A DNA stretch of 64,000 nt from a candidate division TM6 bacterium GW2011_GWE2_42_60 (lineage in GTDB: Bacteria > Babelota > Babeliae > Babelales > Babelaceae). A model generated the notes under the pieces. That model saw only the letters and a program-made list of their open reading frames with translations, made no database searches and was not told the DNA's origin. Of this stretch, positions 41,392 to 48,602 are shown in pieces (within the stretch, counting starts at the first letter, position 1; every line of letters starts with the position of its first letter). The position numbers and the translations under genes were made by a program. The stretch spans positions 1 to 64,000 of the forward strand of contig LCEG01000001.1 in the NCBI GenBank assembly GCA_000996275.1. Direction: 5' to 3'.

Positions 41392-42110
41392 TGAGAACAT
41401 TTTTTGTATACGTTGTTTTTGGTTTGTTAATTACCGCTATGAGCGTGGGCGCGATAGTCTACTACACTAAAAGGAGCGTCGGTGATCGCTTCTCCTTTTC
41501 TGTCCCCAAGACAGTTAAACGACTTGCTCTTTTAGGATCTACTCCTCACCCAACAAAGTTTTTGGAGGGTGGGGGAGCAGCTACAGATCTTGCAAAGATA
41601 AAAATCGAGGATATTGTTGATATCGTCGATCTGAAGGATTCTTTTGAGAAAACACTCCAGCTCTGTAAAACACATGCTATCGATTGCCTTGTTGTTGCAT
41701 ACTTGCCGGTCTATTATGCCAAAATGAAGGATTGTCTTCACGAAAGCATCACTATTGAACGGTTTTTGCAGAATATTGCTCCTCAAATAATCAATCTTAT
41801 AGAGCAGGTGCGACAAAAAGTAAATCCAGCATGTGCGGTAACGCTTCTGTTGCCGACAAGAATGGAGCTCGATAGAATACCATCACCAACCGCAGCACAG
41901 GAATTTTATACGATGTATGCTATAAAACAGTTTCCGCGATTATCGTGGAATAACTCATCTCTTGAAGAGCTGTTTATTATAAATACGCGCGGATCGCTCG
42001 ATCAAAACCGAGATATTATGCGCTTCCTGCGCTACGAATATCTCTTTGAAAAACAGATTCCACTCCGGGAGTTAACAATAGAAAAAGATCGGTTTCACCG
42101 GTACTTGTAA
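41391..42110 (+). CDS. Membrane-anchored paralog of the preceding exported protein, last gene of the ABC operon
   Basis: 239 residues with one N-terminal membrane helix (FFVYVVFGLLITAMSVGAIV), then RLALLGSTPHPTKF, matching the opening of the preceding protein, and LVVAYLPVYYAKM ... ERFLQNIAPQIINLI ... AVTLLLPTRMEL. It is about 100 residues shorter than its paralog. The start overlaps the preceding stop by one base, so translation is coupled. A terminator follows 12 bases after the stop. Unknown family; possible accessory component of the importer. Confidence 0.75.
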   Translation: MRTFFVYVVFGLLITAMSVGAIVYYTKRSVGDRFSFSVPKTVKRLALLGSTPHPTKFLEGGGAATDLAKIKIEDIVDIVDLKDSFEKTLQLCKTHAIDCLVVAYLPVYYAKMKDCLHESITIERFLQNIAPQIINLIEQVRQKVNPACAVTLLLPTRMELDRIPSPTAAQEFYTMYAIKQFPRLSWNNSSLEELFIINTRGSLDQNRDIMRFLRYEYLFEKQIPLRELTIEKDRFHRYL

Positions 42111-42122
42111 GGAGTACGATCC

Positions 42123-42152
42123 GGGGCGTCATTGGCAGACGCCCCTTTTTTT
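42123..42152 (+). terminator. Rho-independent terminator of the ABC operon
   Basis: GGGGCGTC (42123-42130) and GACGCCCC (42138-42145) form a perfect 8-bp stem with a 7-base loop, followed by seven T. The end of the opposite-strand gene at 42151 lies just inside the T-run. Confidence 0.93.
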
Positions 42153-43599
42153 AGAGCATTTTTACCACTTCTTGCGCGGTCATAACACAACTTGGAAGAC
42201 CACCTCCTGGCTGTACCCAGTGCCCAACCATATAAAAATTCTGGAGAGTGGGTACTGTTTTTTCCATGGACATGATTATGGTCTTTGGTGTAGGGAGCCA
42301 TCCTTCGTACGCGCCTTTCCAATTGCCCGTGTAGCGGTTAACCGTAAGCGGTGTTGAAATATCGTGCATTTCAATGTCCGGTGCAATGCCTGGGACTAAC
42401 TGGTCAAGCAGCGGAATAATTGTTTGTACAACTCTCTCTTTTGCTTCTGCGTAGGCGGTTGGATCCTGTTCTAGTTTTTTCCAGTAGTCGTAGTCAGAGT
42501 CGATGAGAACAGTCACAAGCGTCTTCCCTTGCGGTGCAAGAGTGTTGTCTTGATTGTATATTTTTACTTGCAACCATTCGTGATCACGGTCAGCGATATG
42601 CGTTTTTGGGATCTGAAACAGTGAACAACTGACCTGTTGTGAAACATTTTCAAAAGTTCTCTTAACCCCAAAAGCGACAAAAATAAGAGGCCCAAAGAGA
42701 GGAAGTTCTTGAAAATAAGAAGCGACTTTTGGTGTGGTATGTCTGTTTTCAAGTAATTGATAAAACGTCTGGTGACTATCTGCTGCAGAGATCACATAAT
42801 CAGAGGCAAACAAAGTTCCATCCTTAAGTTCGACACCAACAGCTTTTTGATCATGCGTGACGACTTTAGAGACAGCTGTTTTGTAGTGAATTGTTCCCCC
42901 AAGCTCAAGAAAACGTTTTTCAAGGGCTCGTGCAAATGCCATTGACCCACCAATGGGGTAACCACAGATACCGCGGTGATGCCAAGCGAGCATTCCCAAC
43001 AGAATCATAGCAGAAAGGCGCGGGTCCCACGTTGATGCAAATGCCTTTGATAAGAAGGGATTTTTAAAAAGAGCGCCTAATTCTTTGAGCGATAATGGCC
43101 CATATTTTTTAAAGGTAGGTAAAAGAGGAATCAATCGAATTAAAGAGATTAATTTTTGCCAGTATGTTCGGGGCTGAATGAGTCCAAAATTTGATTGAGC
43201 AAATCGCTTTATTGCTTTGATCAGTTGTTTGATTTCTTGAGCATCTTCTGGTGCAAGGGCGAGCATGTCGGCTTCGAGTTTATCTAAGTCTTTGGTGAAG
43301 ATAAGCGAGGTGCCATCAATGCCAACAATACGCATAAATTCATCAGGAAACGTGTAGGTAAGGGTATTAATAACACCGAGAAATTGCCACGTTTTAAAAA
43401 GATCGCTATTTCCGGTCGCGCCGGTGAGCCAGTGAATACAAAAGTCGATAGTGTAGTCGTCCCGTTTCCATGCAGTGCAGAGCCCGCCAGGAATGTCGTT
43501 TTGTTCAAAGATGGTGACACAAAGCCCTTTTTCTAAGGCGAAGCAGCCAGCACAAAGCCCGGCAACGCCACCCCCAATAATTGCTACTGATTTGCTCAT
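42151..43599 (-). CDS. FAD-dependent oxidoreductase of the phytoene desaturase/CrtISO-like family
   Basis: The 482-residue protein has the dinucleotide-binding fold at the N-terminus (VAIIGGGVAGLCAG, then an acidic IFEQND and PGGLCTAW), a FAD-contacting DYVISAAD, and near the C-terminus HWVQPGGGLPSCVMTAQ, typical of the amine-oxidase/CrtI superfamily. Length is as usual. Carotenoid synthesis genes are not seen nearby, so the substrate is open; retinoid or prenyl-lipid oxidation are possibilities. It is a single gene convergent with the ABC operon. No signal peptide. Confidence 0.85.
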   Translation of the reverse strand: MSKSVAIIGGGVAGLCAGCFALEKGLCVTIFEQNDIPGGLCTAWKRDDYTIDFCIHWLTGATGNSDLFKTWQFLGVINTLTYTFPDEFMRIVGIDGTSLIFTKDLDKLEADMLALAPEDAQEIKQLIKAIKRFAQSNFGLIQPRTYWQKLISLIRLIPLLPTFKKYGPLSLKELGALFKNPFLSKAFASTWDPRLSAMILLGMLAWHHRGICGYPIGGSMAFARALEKRFLELGGTIHYKTAVSKVVTHDQKAVGVELKDGTLFASDYVISAADSHQTFYQLLENRHTTPKVASYFQELPLFGPLIFVAFGVKRTFENVSQQVSCSLFQIPKTHIADRDHEWLQVKIYNQDNTLAPQGKTLVTVLIDSDYDYWKKLEQDPTAYAEAKERVVQTIIPLLDQLVPGIAPDIEMHDISTPLTVNRYTGNWKGAYEGWLPTPKTIIMSMEKTVPTLQNFYMVGHWVQPGGGLPSCVMTAQEVVKML

Positions 43600-43750
43600 T
43601 AAACGGCTCTTCCAAAAAATAGATTTCCCTCGGCTACAACAATGTCAGCTATTGTAGCGAGAAAATAACAGGCCGTGAATGCAAAAGATGAAGTCCGATT
43701 TTTTGGGTAATATATAATGAGAAATAAGCCTTTTATTAACGGAGTTAATA

Positions 43751-43861
43751 ATGATGAATGTAAAAAACGAACGCTTGTTTAAATCAATCGAAGAAAGCGT
43801 AAAACAGCCCAATAAAAAAACTCTTAGAGCAATACAAGTTACGCCGCTGCTTCAACCGTGA
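43751..43861 (+). pseudogene. 5' fragment of a truncated small gene
   Basis: An ATG with ACGGAG upstream opens a 36-codon frame starting MMNVKNERLFKSIEESVKQP. This looks like the N-terminus of a small antitoxin- or regulator-type protein. At about 43838 it runs into the chagasin remnant lying in the opposite orientation and stops at 43861. It appears to be a gene cut by the rearrangement that placed the toxin-antitoxin cassette here. The gene-free part 43600-43750 shows no other feature. Confidence 0.5.
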
Positions 43862-43916
43862 CTTCAAGATACCGTCCAATACTCTGTTCCCATGGACGTT
43901 TGTAAACAATAGAAAT
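43839..43916 (-). pseudogene. C-terminal remnant of a second chagasin gene
   Basis: Bases 43841-43916 match the end of the intact chagasin gene (44649-44724) at 72 of 76 positions. Read in the same frame they give YKRPWEQSIGRYLEVTVEAA and a TAA stop in the equivalent place. Upstream coding sequence is missing; the HigBA-type cassette begins there. This is the remains of a tandem chagasin duplicate. Confidence 0.85.
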
Positions 43917-43940
43917 GGTGGGTATTACTGAAAATAGAGC

Positions 43941-44243
43941 TTATTTATTGTGATGCGGTTGAACGGACAGGTGTAAGCCAAGAAAATCAAGGATAGGAAT
44001 AATACTTGTTAACTTTGGGTTCCCTTTGGTAGAAAGCATGCGATATAGATTTTCACGATTTAAATTTGTTTCTCTTGCGACTTTGGATATTTTTCCTTGG
44101 GCAGCGACAACATTTTTTAATGCTAATAAAAAGATACGAGGATCTTCATCCAATAGTGCTGCATTGAGATATTCGATTGCTTCTTGTGGATTTTGAAGGT
44201 CTTGAAGCAATTGCTCTTGATAATCTATTAATTTTTTATTCAT
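43941..44243 (-). CDS. Antitoxin of a HigBA-like (HI1420-type) module
   Basis: 100 residues with a C-terminal helix-turn-helix (KISKVARETNLNRENLYRML), the pattern of the putative addiction module antidote family. The start at 44243 is chosen because AAGGAATT lies just upstream and the preceding toxin gene overlaps it by 4 bases (ATGA), the usual arrangement of the pair. It should neutralise the toxin and repress the shared promoter at 44590-44618. Confidence 0.88.
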   Translation of the reverse strand: MNKKLIDYQEQLLQDLQNPQEAIEYLNAALLDEDPRIFLLALKNVVAAQGKISKVARETNLNRENLYRMLSTKGNPKLTSIIPILDFLGLHLSVQPHHNK

Positions 44244-44563
44244 TTTAATAATTCCTTGCATTCAAGCCAATATTGTTTTGCTTTGGCTATATCTCGTTCT
44301 TGAGTCTTTTTAGCACCTCCAACTAAAAGAACAATAATAGTCGTACCATTTTTGCCAAAATAGATTCTGTAACCAGGTCCAACGTCTATGCGAAGCTCCC
44401 AAATACCTTCTCCGCCCTTTACAATTTTGCTATCGCCGAGATTGCCGAGACTAATTCGATCTAGTCTTGTTCTAATGATAGCTCTTGTTGGTGCATCGAG
44501 TTTTTTTTGCCAGGCATAGAATGGCGATTTTCCAGTGCTTGAGGTATAAGTAATAATCTTCAC
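44240..44563 (-). CDS. RelE/ParE superfamily toxin (HI1419/Gp49-like)
   Basis: 107 residues of the phage Gp49-like/HigB toxin group: ARTRLDRI-type helix (IIRTRLDRISLGNLGDSK), then GIWELRIDVGPGYRIYFGK, the hallmark strand region, and TIIVLLVGGAKKTQERDI. It begins with GTG, with AGGT 8 bases upstream. It is first of the two-gene module, overlapping the antitoxin by 4 bases. Toxins of this group usually cut mRNA on ribosomes. Confidence 0.9.
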   Translation of the reverse strand: MKIITYTSSTGKSPFYAWQKKLDAPTRAIIRTRLDRISLGNLGDSKIVKGGEGIWELRIDVGPGYRIYFGKNGTTIIVLLVGGAKKTQERDIAKAKQYWLECKELLK

Positions 44564-44589
44564 AGTGCATTACCTGTCTTAATATAATT

Positions 44590-44618
44590 ATTGTAGCTTT
44601 AAAACTACAATTCGTCAA
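44590..44618 (-). promoter_or_regulatory. Promoter and overlapping inverted-repeat operator of the toxin-antitoxin module
   Basis: On the minus strand TTGACG (44618-44613), a 17-base spacer and TACAAT (44595-44590) form a good promoter 27 bases before the toxin start. A perfect 7-bp inverted repeat, ATTGTAG ... CTACAAT (44590-44611), covers the -10 and the spacer. That placement is typical of autoregulated toxin-antitoxin operons. Confidence 0.75.
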
Positions 44619-44646
44619 TCTAAAAGATTAGAATTGATAACTCCTT

Positions 44647-45039
44647 CTACGCTGCTGCTTCAACCGTGACTTCAAGATACTGTCCAATACTCTGTTCCCA
44701 TGGACGTTTATAAACCATAGAAATATGATGCGTTCCTGGTGTAGTTGCTTGGAAAATCCAGTTAACATCCTGCCCACTTCCCACTAACATTTTCTTTGTT
44801 TTTTTTACAATGGTCTCTTTGCGTACGAGCTGTATTGGATTATGTGTGGGTGCATCATTGGTAAGCCAGAACCAGAGGGACCCGGTGGTGCCATTTTCGT
44901 ATACTTTAACGGAAAACTCTTTGCCGACAGGGGTTGTGAGTGTGCGCTTTTCTACTGTTTCAGAGTTTTGAGCACTCATCTGCATGGTGCATAAAATGAT
45001 AAAAAGGGGGAGTGCGAGCAGCGCTTTTTTTGCGTACAT
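44647..45039 (-). CDS. Exported chagasin-type (I42) cysteine protease inhibitor
   Basis: Chagasins inhibit papain-like cysteine proteases through three loops. The protein has a signal peptide (ALLALPLFIILCTMQMSAQ) and then the three loops: NGTTGSLWFW (the NPTTG-type loop), GSGQDVNWIF (the Gly-rich loop) and YKRPWEQ (the RPW loop). At 130 residues it is the usual size. The start at 45039 has AAGGA upstream; the longer frame to 45144 would put a second hydrophobic stretch before the signal peptide. In an intracellular bacterium it could block host lysosomal cathepsins, or regulate the bacterium's own exported proteases. Confidence 0.9.
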   Translation of the reverse strand: MYAKKALLALPLFIILCTMQMSAQNSETVEKRTLTTPVGKEFSVKVYENGTTGSLWFWLTNDAPTHNPIQLVRKETIVKKTKKMLVGSGQDVNWIFQATTPGTHHISMVYKRPWEQSIGQYLEVTVEAAA

Positions 45040-45201
45040 AAAAATCCTTAAGGGTAGAAAATATAAAACAGTAAGTACTGTTATTTTTGCCCAGAAGAAG
45101 AGTGAAAGACAAGAGTTTAATCCTTTTTTAATTGAACCAATCAAGGTGATTATGATAGAGTTTTCAAAATATGAATGGCTGTTTTAATGGTGAGGGTTTT
45201 T

Positions 45202-45867
45202 ATGAAGATAGGGCGCAAAAAGCATATCAAAAGCTATTTTTTCTTGTTTATAGTGTTAGTGGCCTTGCCAATGCTTTCAGAAGAAGTTGAAATTCCATTA
45301 ACAGAAGATTTGATGCGTGAACATGGCATTATAAGTCGCGTCTGCTTGCTTTGTGAAAATGGTATAAAAAGAATTGATAATCATGAAGATTTTCCTGCTG
45401 CAGTTTTTAATGATGTCTTGCATATTATAGAGTCATTTATTGAAGACTATCATGAAAAACTTGAAGAAAATTATATATTCCCACTTTTTGAAAAAAACAA
45501 AATTGAGGTTGCCCTTGTAAAAACGTTACGGGACCAACATAATAAAGGCCGAAAAATGAGAGGTAAGTTACAAAAAATAATAGAAGGGAAACGGATTTTG
45601 AGTTGGAGAATAAAGGGAGAGATTAAGCATTTGTTGTGGCAATTTATTACCATGTATCGACCTCATGCAGCACGTGAAGATACTGTTTTGTTTCCCCAGA
45701 TTCGTTCACTTATGAGTGAAGAAGCATTTAAAGAATTGGGTGAAAAATTTGATGACTTGGAACGAGAGTCTTTAGGAGAGGGTGGTTTTGAAACAACAGT
45801 ACAATCGGTCGAGCGTATTGAAAAGCAACTTGGTATCTATCAATTAGAACAGTTTTCACCGGCCTAG
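45202..45867 (+). CDS. Exported hemerythrin-domain protein
   Basis: The 221-residue protein starts with a signal peptide (core FFLFIVLVALPML), then a four-helix hemerythrin HHE domain with candidate iron ligands H41 (REHG), H84 and E88 (DYHEKLEE), H113 (RDQHNKG) and H155, E159 (RPHAARE). Such domains bind oxygen, nitric oxide or iron. The ATG at 45202 has GAGGG upstream; the longer frame starting at 45175 lacks a site. Most hemerythrins are cytoplasmic, so export points to an envelope or host-facing role in oxygen or iron handling. Confidence 0.8.
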   Translation: MKIGRKKHIKSYFFLFIVLVALPMLSEEVEIPLTEDLMREHGIISRVCLLCENGIKRIDNHEDFPAAVFNDVLHIIESFIEDYHEKLEENYIFPLFEKNKIEVALVKTLRDQHNKGRKMRGKLQKIIEGKRILSWRIKGEIKHLLWQFITMYRPHAAREDTVLFPQIRSLMSEEAFKELGEKFDDLERESLGEGGFETTVQSVERIEKQLGIYQLEQFSPA

Positions 45868-46000
45868 AAAAGGTAGCGCTGGTGTAAGATCTGTTTTTAT
45901 CTTTGTCTGATTTTATTATAATTGAACAACGGGCGGTTGATTACTGCTTTTTCAAGAGGGAAAACGTTGAGTTATATCTATGGAGAGAGGGGAGATGATA

Positions 46001-46459
46001 ATGGCTAGAATGTTGCCACTATACACGTTTATTTGTGTTAGTTTTATTGTGGTCTATACAATAGATTTAGGGGCTACGCATCAAAACAATTTGCCAGCCA
46101 TGCCACTACTCCATCAAGCAGTGTTTAAACGGGATATTAAAGCGGTGTATGGTTATCTTTTAAAAGGGGCTAACCCGGACCAAATTGATGATTGTGGTAG
46201 AACGGCGGCTCATGCAGCGGCAGAGAATGGGTATATTGAGATTATTGAGCTTTTGGCAAGCAAGGGTGCGAACTTTACTATAAAAAATAAGTGGGGAAAG
46301 ACGCCGTTAGACGCTGCGCTATCGAATAACTATCTGGCCATTGTTTGTTTTATTCTTGATAAAAGTACTCTTAAAAAACCTTCGAAAACCACTATCGATA
46401 ATTCGAATGTTAAATTGTTAACAAATTCATTTGCTGCATTGCAGTTATCAAAAAAGTAG
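46001..46459 (+). CDS. Exported small ankyrin-repeat protein
   Basis: 152 residues with a signal peptide (core LYTFICVSFIVVYTI) and about three ankyrin repeats: LLHQAVFKRDIKAVYGYLLK, then GRTAAHAAAENGYIEIIELL with GANFTIKNKWGKTPLDAAL. The ATG at 46001 is chosen because GGGGAG lies 6 bases before it. Ankyrin repeats bind proteins; an exported form is probably host- or surface-directed. It is the first of the ankyrin genes in the 46-56 kb island and the only one of them on the plus strand. Confidence 0.85.
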   Translation: MARMLPLYTFICVSFIVVYTIDLGATHQNNLPAMPLLHQAVFKRDIKAVYGYLLKGANPDQIDDCGRTAAHAAAENGYIEIIELLASKGANFTIKNKWGKTPLDAALSNNYLAIVCFILDKSTLKKPSKTTIDNSNVKLLTNSFAALQLSKK

Positions 46460-46564
46460 TTTTAGTCTTTCCCATAGCTTTTGAATTTTCTCGAATGCTT
46501 TTTGGAAAGTTCGGTGCAGTAAGTAAGATTGAGGTCAATGCATTATGGACAGTTGTCTGAGATG

Positions 46565-47473
46565 TTATTTTTTACTTTTGAGCCAAGGCTGAAACGCATT
46601 GGTGAAATCCCCTTTGGTATCAAGTCGTAGGAGCTTTTGCACTCTTAAACTCTTTTTTTTAGTGGAGAGATAGCTTTTGGCAAAGAGTTCAAAAGGCATG
46701 GTGCCATCTATTGCATTGTATAGGTTTGAAATGAAGAGCAGGTAATTGGCCATGTCACCCCTTTTTTTATTAATAGCTTGCTCATAATATTTTTTGTACG
46801 GCACCTTTCTGCACTCTGAGATCTCTGCATGCTCAAGGATATATTCTATAAATTCGATATCTGCATCTGCGGCGGCTATACCAATAGATTCCTTATTCGG
46901 GGTAGCGTCATATTGCACAAGAAGTTTAGCGGCCTCGAGGTTGTTGGTATGGGCTGCTATTTCAAATGCATGTTTTGTCTGAGCCTTGTTCTTTAAAAGC
47001 AATTCTAGAAGTTCAGTATTGCCTTTAAAAATTGAAATAAATAGAGGGGTTAGGCGCTCTTCAGTTCTTGTTTTGAGGTTTATATTAGCCCCTCTATTTA
47101 CAAGTAACTTTACAATATCAATAACGTTATACATGCAGGCGGTATGGATGGGTAAGAAACCGTTTGCAATTTCATAATTAGGCCAATTTATTTCAGCTCC
47201 ACCATCAAGCAATATTTCAACCATTTTTAGGTTGTTTGTTTCAATGGCAAGGGTTAAGAATCTTGAGCAAAGTTCTTTTTCTCTTTTGTAGCTGCGCATC
47301 CGTTTTTTAAGCGTCGTGGCTTTGCTTGAAGGGCTGTCGAGATGGTACTGGTCATCATTTGCAAGAAGTTGGTATAGCTCTTTTGCATCAACCTTCTCCA
47401 TTGCGAAGTTGGTTAGAGGCCCGCTCAAAGCCAGAATCATGAGAGTGATAATGATCTGTTTTGTGTTTGTCAT
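46565..47473 (-). CDS. Exported ankyrin-repeat protein with C-terminal post-ankyrin motif
   Basis: 302 residues: signal peptide (TLMILALSGPLTNFA), then five ankyrin-like repeats from about residue 60 to 220 (FLPIHTACMYNVIDIVKLLV, RLTPLFISIFKGNTELLELL, and more degenerate ones). The C-terminal 40 residues carry LYNAIDGTMPFELFAKSYLS, a motif that also occurs twice in the 717-residue ankyrin protein at 48603. The three genes 46565, 47510 and 48603 follow each other on the same strand. Confidence 0.88.
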   Translation of the reverse strand: MTNTKQIIITLMILALSGPLTNFAMEKVDAKELYQLLANDDQYHLDSPSSKATTLKKRMRSYKREKELCSRFLTLAIETNNLKMVEILLDGGAEINWPNYEIANGFLPIHTACMYNVIDIVKLLVNRGANINLKTRTEERLTPLFISIFKGNTELLELLLKNKAQTKHAFEIAAHTNNLEAAKLLVQYDATPNKESIGIAAADADIEFIEYILEHAEISECRKVPYKKYYEQAINKKRGDMANYLLFISNLYNAIDGTMPFELFAKSYLSTKKKSLRVQKLLRLDTKGDFTNAFQPWLKSKK

Positions 47474-47509
47474 AAAGTGCCTTTCTAGGGTATAAAAAAC
47501 AAAGTAATC

Positions 47510-48424
47510 TCAGGTCTGTTTTTTGAGTATTTTTTTTACTTCATCAAATCCAAGATTTTCAGCCTTTATGGAGGGGAGTATTCCTTTTGAGTCTGCTTCA
47601 AGAGGGTCGACACCGCATTCAATGAGATATTCTATTATTGTTGCGAGGCGTTCTTTGTGTTTGCAATAGGTAAGAAAAAAGTGAATAAGATTTTCTTTTT
47701 TGTAGCGAGTTTTTGGGTCTGCACCATATGCCAAAAAGAAGAGGGGCTCATTGATGGTAGCCTTTTTGAGAACACATTTTTTAATGGTGAGTGAAAAAGG
47801 CGATTCACCAAAAATGTCTTTTGTATTAGGATCAGCGTTTCTTTTAAGAAGGGTACATGCCTCCACAAACTGGTCATAATGTTCCGCCCAATGGAGCAGA
47901 GAGCGTTTTTGTGCGTCTTGTGCATTGGGGTTTTTACATTGTTGAACAAACCAGCGTATTACGTAGGACCAGTTTTTTTTCTGGGGGATCCAAATAGTGG
48001 CGATTAGAGGGGAAGTTGTGCCCTCTATATAATGTGGAAGAGTAATGTCTACGTCATAATCAATAAAAAGCTGGGGAATAGTAAAGTCTTTCGTCGTGCT
48101 TGATTCCATGAGAGAGTTAAAAAAAGGGGAGATTTTTAACGTCGGATCAAGAATATTTGGATTGCTGCTGTGTTTGAGTAGTAGTTGTATTGTTTCTTTG
48201 TTTTTGGTTGCAAAAAGAGGCGAAATGTATTTTTTATAAGAGATGTTGGCAAGTTGAGGGTCGTTTGTTAAGTATTTATCGACTTGTTCAGCATTGTTTG
48301 TTTTAAGAGCTTTGTAAAATAGTTTTGTTGTATTGGAGGCGTTAAGCGTGGCGCTAGCCCAAAAAAGAGAAACAAGAAAAACTGGGATAAAATTTAAATG
48401 TTTTTGCAATAAGGCTCTCTTCAT
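47510..48424 (-). CDS. Exported ankyrin-repeat protein, paralog of the one at 55589
   Basis: 304 residues with a signal peptide (FIPVFLVSLFWASATLNA). Ankyrin-type units include YISPLFATKNKETIQLLLKH and RSLLHWAEHYDQFVEACTLL with KRNADPNTKDIFGESPF. It aligns end to end with the protein at 55589-56488 (for example NPNAQDAQKRSLLHWAEHY against NPNAQDNQKRSLLHWAAHY; LIHFFLTYCKHKERL against LIHFFLTYCKDKKDL), so the two are close paralogs 7 kb apart. No other domain is visible. Confidence 0.88.
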   Translation of the reverse strand: MKRALLQKHLNFIPVFLVSLFWASATLNASNTTKLFYKALKTNNAEQVDKYLTNDPQLANISYKKYISPLFATKNKETIQLLLKHSSNPNILDPTLKISPFFNSLMESSTTKDFTIPQLFIDYDVDITLPHYIEGTTSPLIATIWIPQKKNWSYVIRWFVQQCKNPNAQDAQKRSLLHWAEHYDQFVEACTLLKRNADPNTKDIFGESPFSLTIKKCVLKKATINEPLFFLAYGADPKTRYKKENLIHFFLTYCKHKERLATIIEYLIECGVDPLEADSKGILPSIKAENLGFDEVKKILKKQT

Positions 48425-48509
48425 GGTTGTTTTTTCCAGTTTAAAAAGCTTAATAGTTTGCGCTGCTAGTATACGAGTTTTGAAGAAAACAACAATTTAA
48501 TCCAGCCTG

Positions 48510-48530
48510 TTTATCGAGATTGTCGATAAA
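48510..48530. repeat. Short perfect inverted repeat between ankyrin genes
   Basis: TTTATCGA (48510-48517) and TCGATAAA (48523-48530) pair perfectly around a 5-base loop. It lies downstream of the 717-residue ankyrin gene and upstream of the next one. There is no T-run on either side, so a protein-binding site is as likely as an RNA hairpin. Confidence 0.35.
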
Positions 48531-48602
48531 GATGTGTTATGTGCAGAAATTGGCATGCTTACATTAAATGGGTGATTTATGTGGGTATGAGCGCTCAGAT
48601 TA

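Noticed and set aside
42151-43599. Oxidoreductase as part of a carotenoid gene cluster
   Set aside because: No phytoene synthase or other carotenoid gene is near; the CrtI-like fold is shared by many other oxidases.
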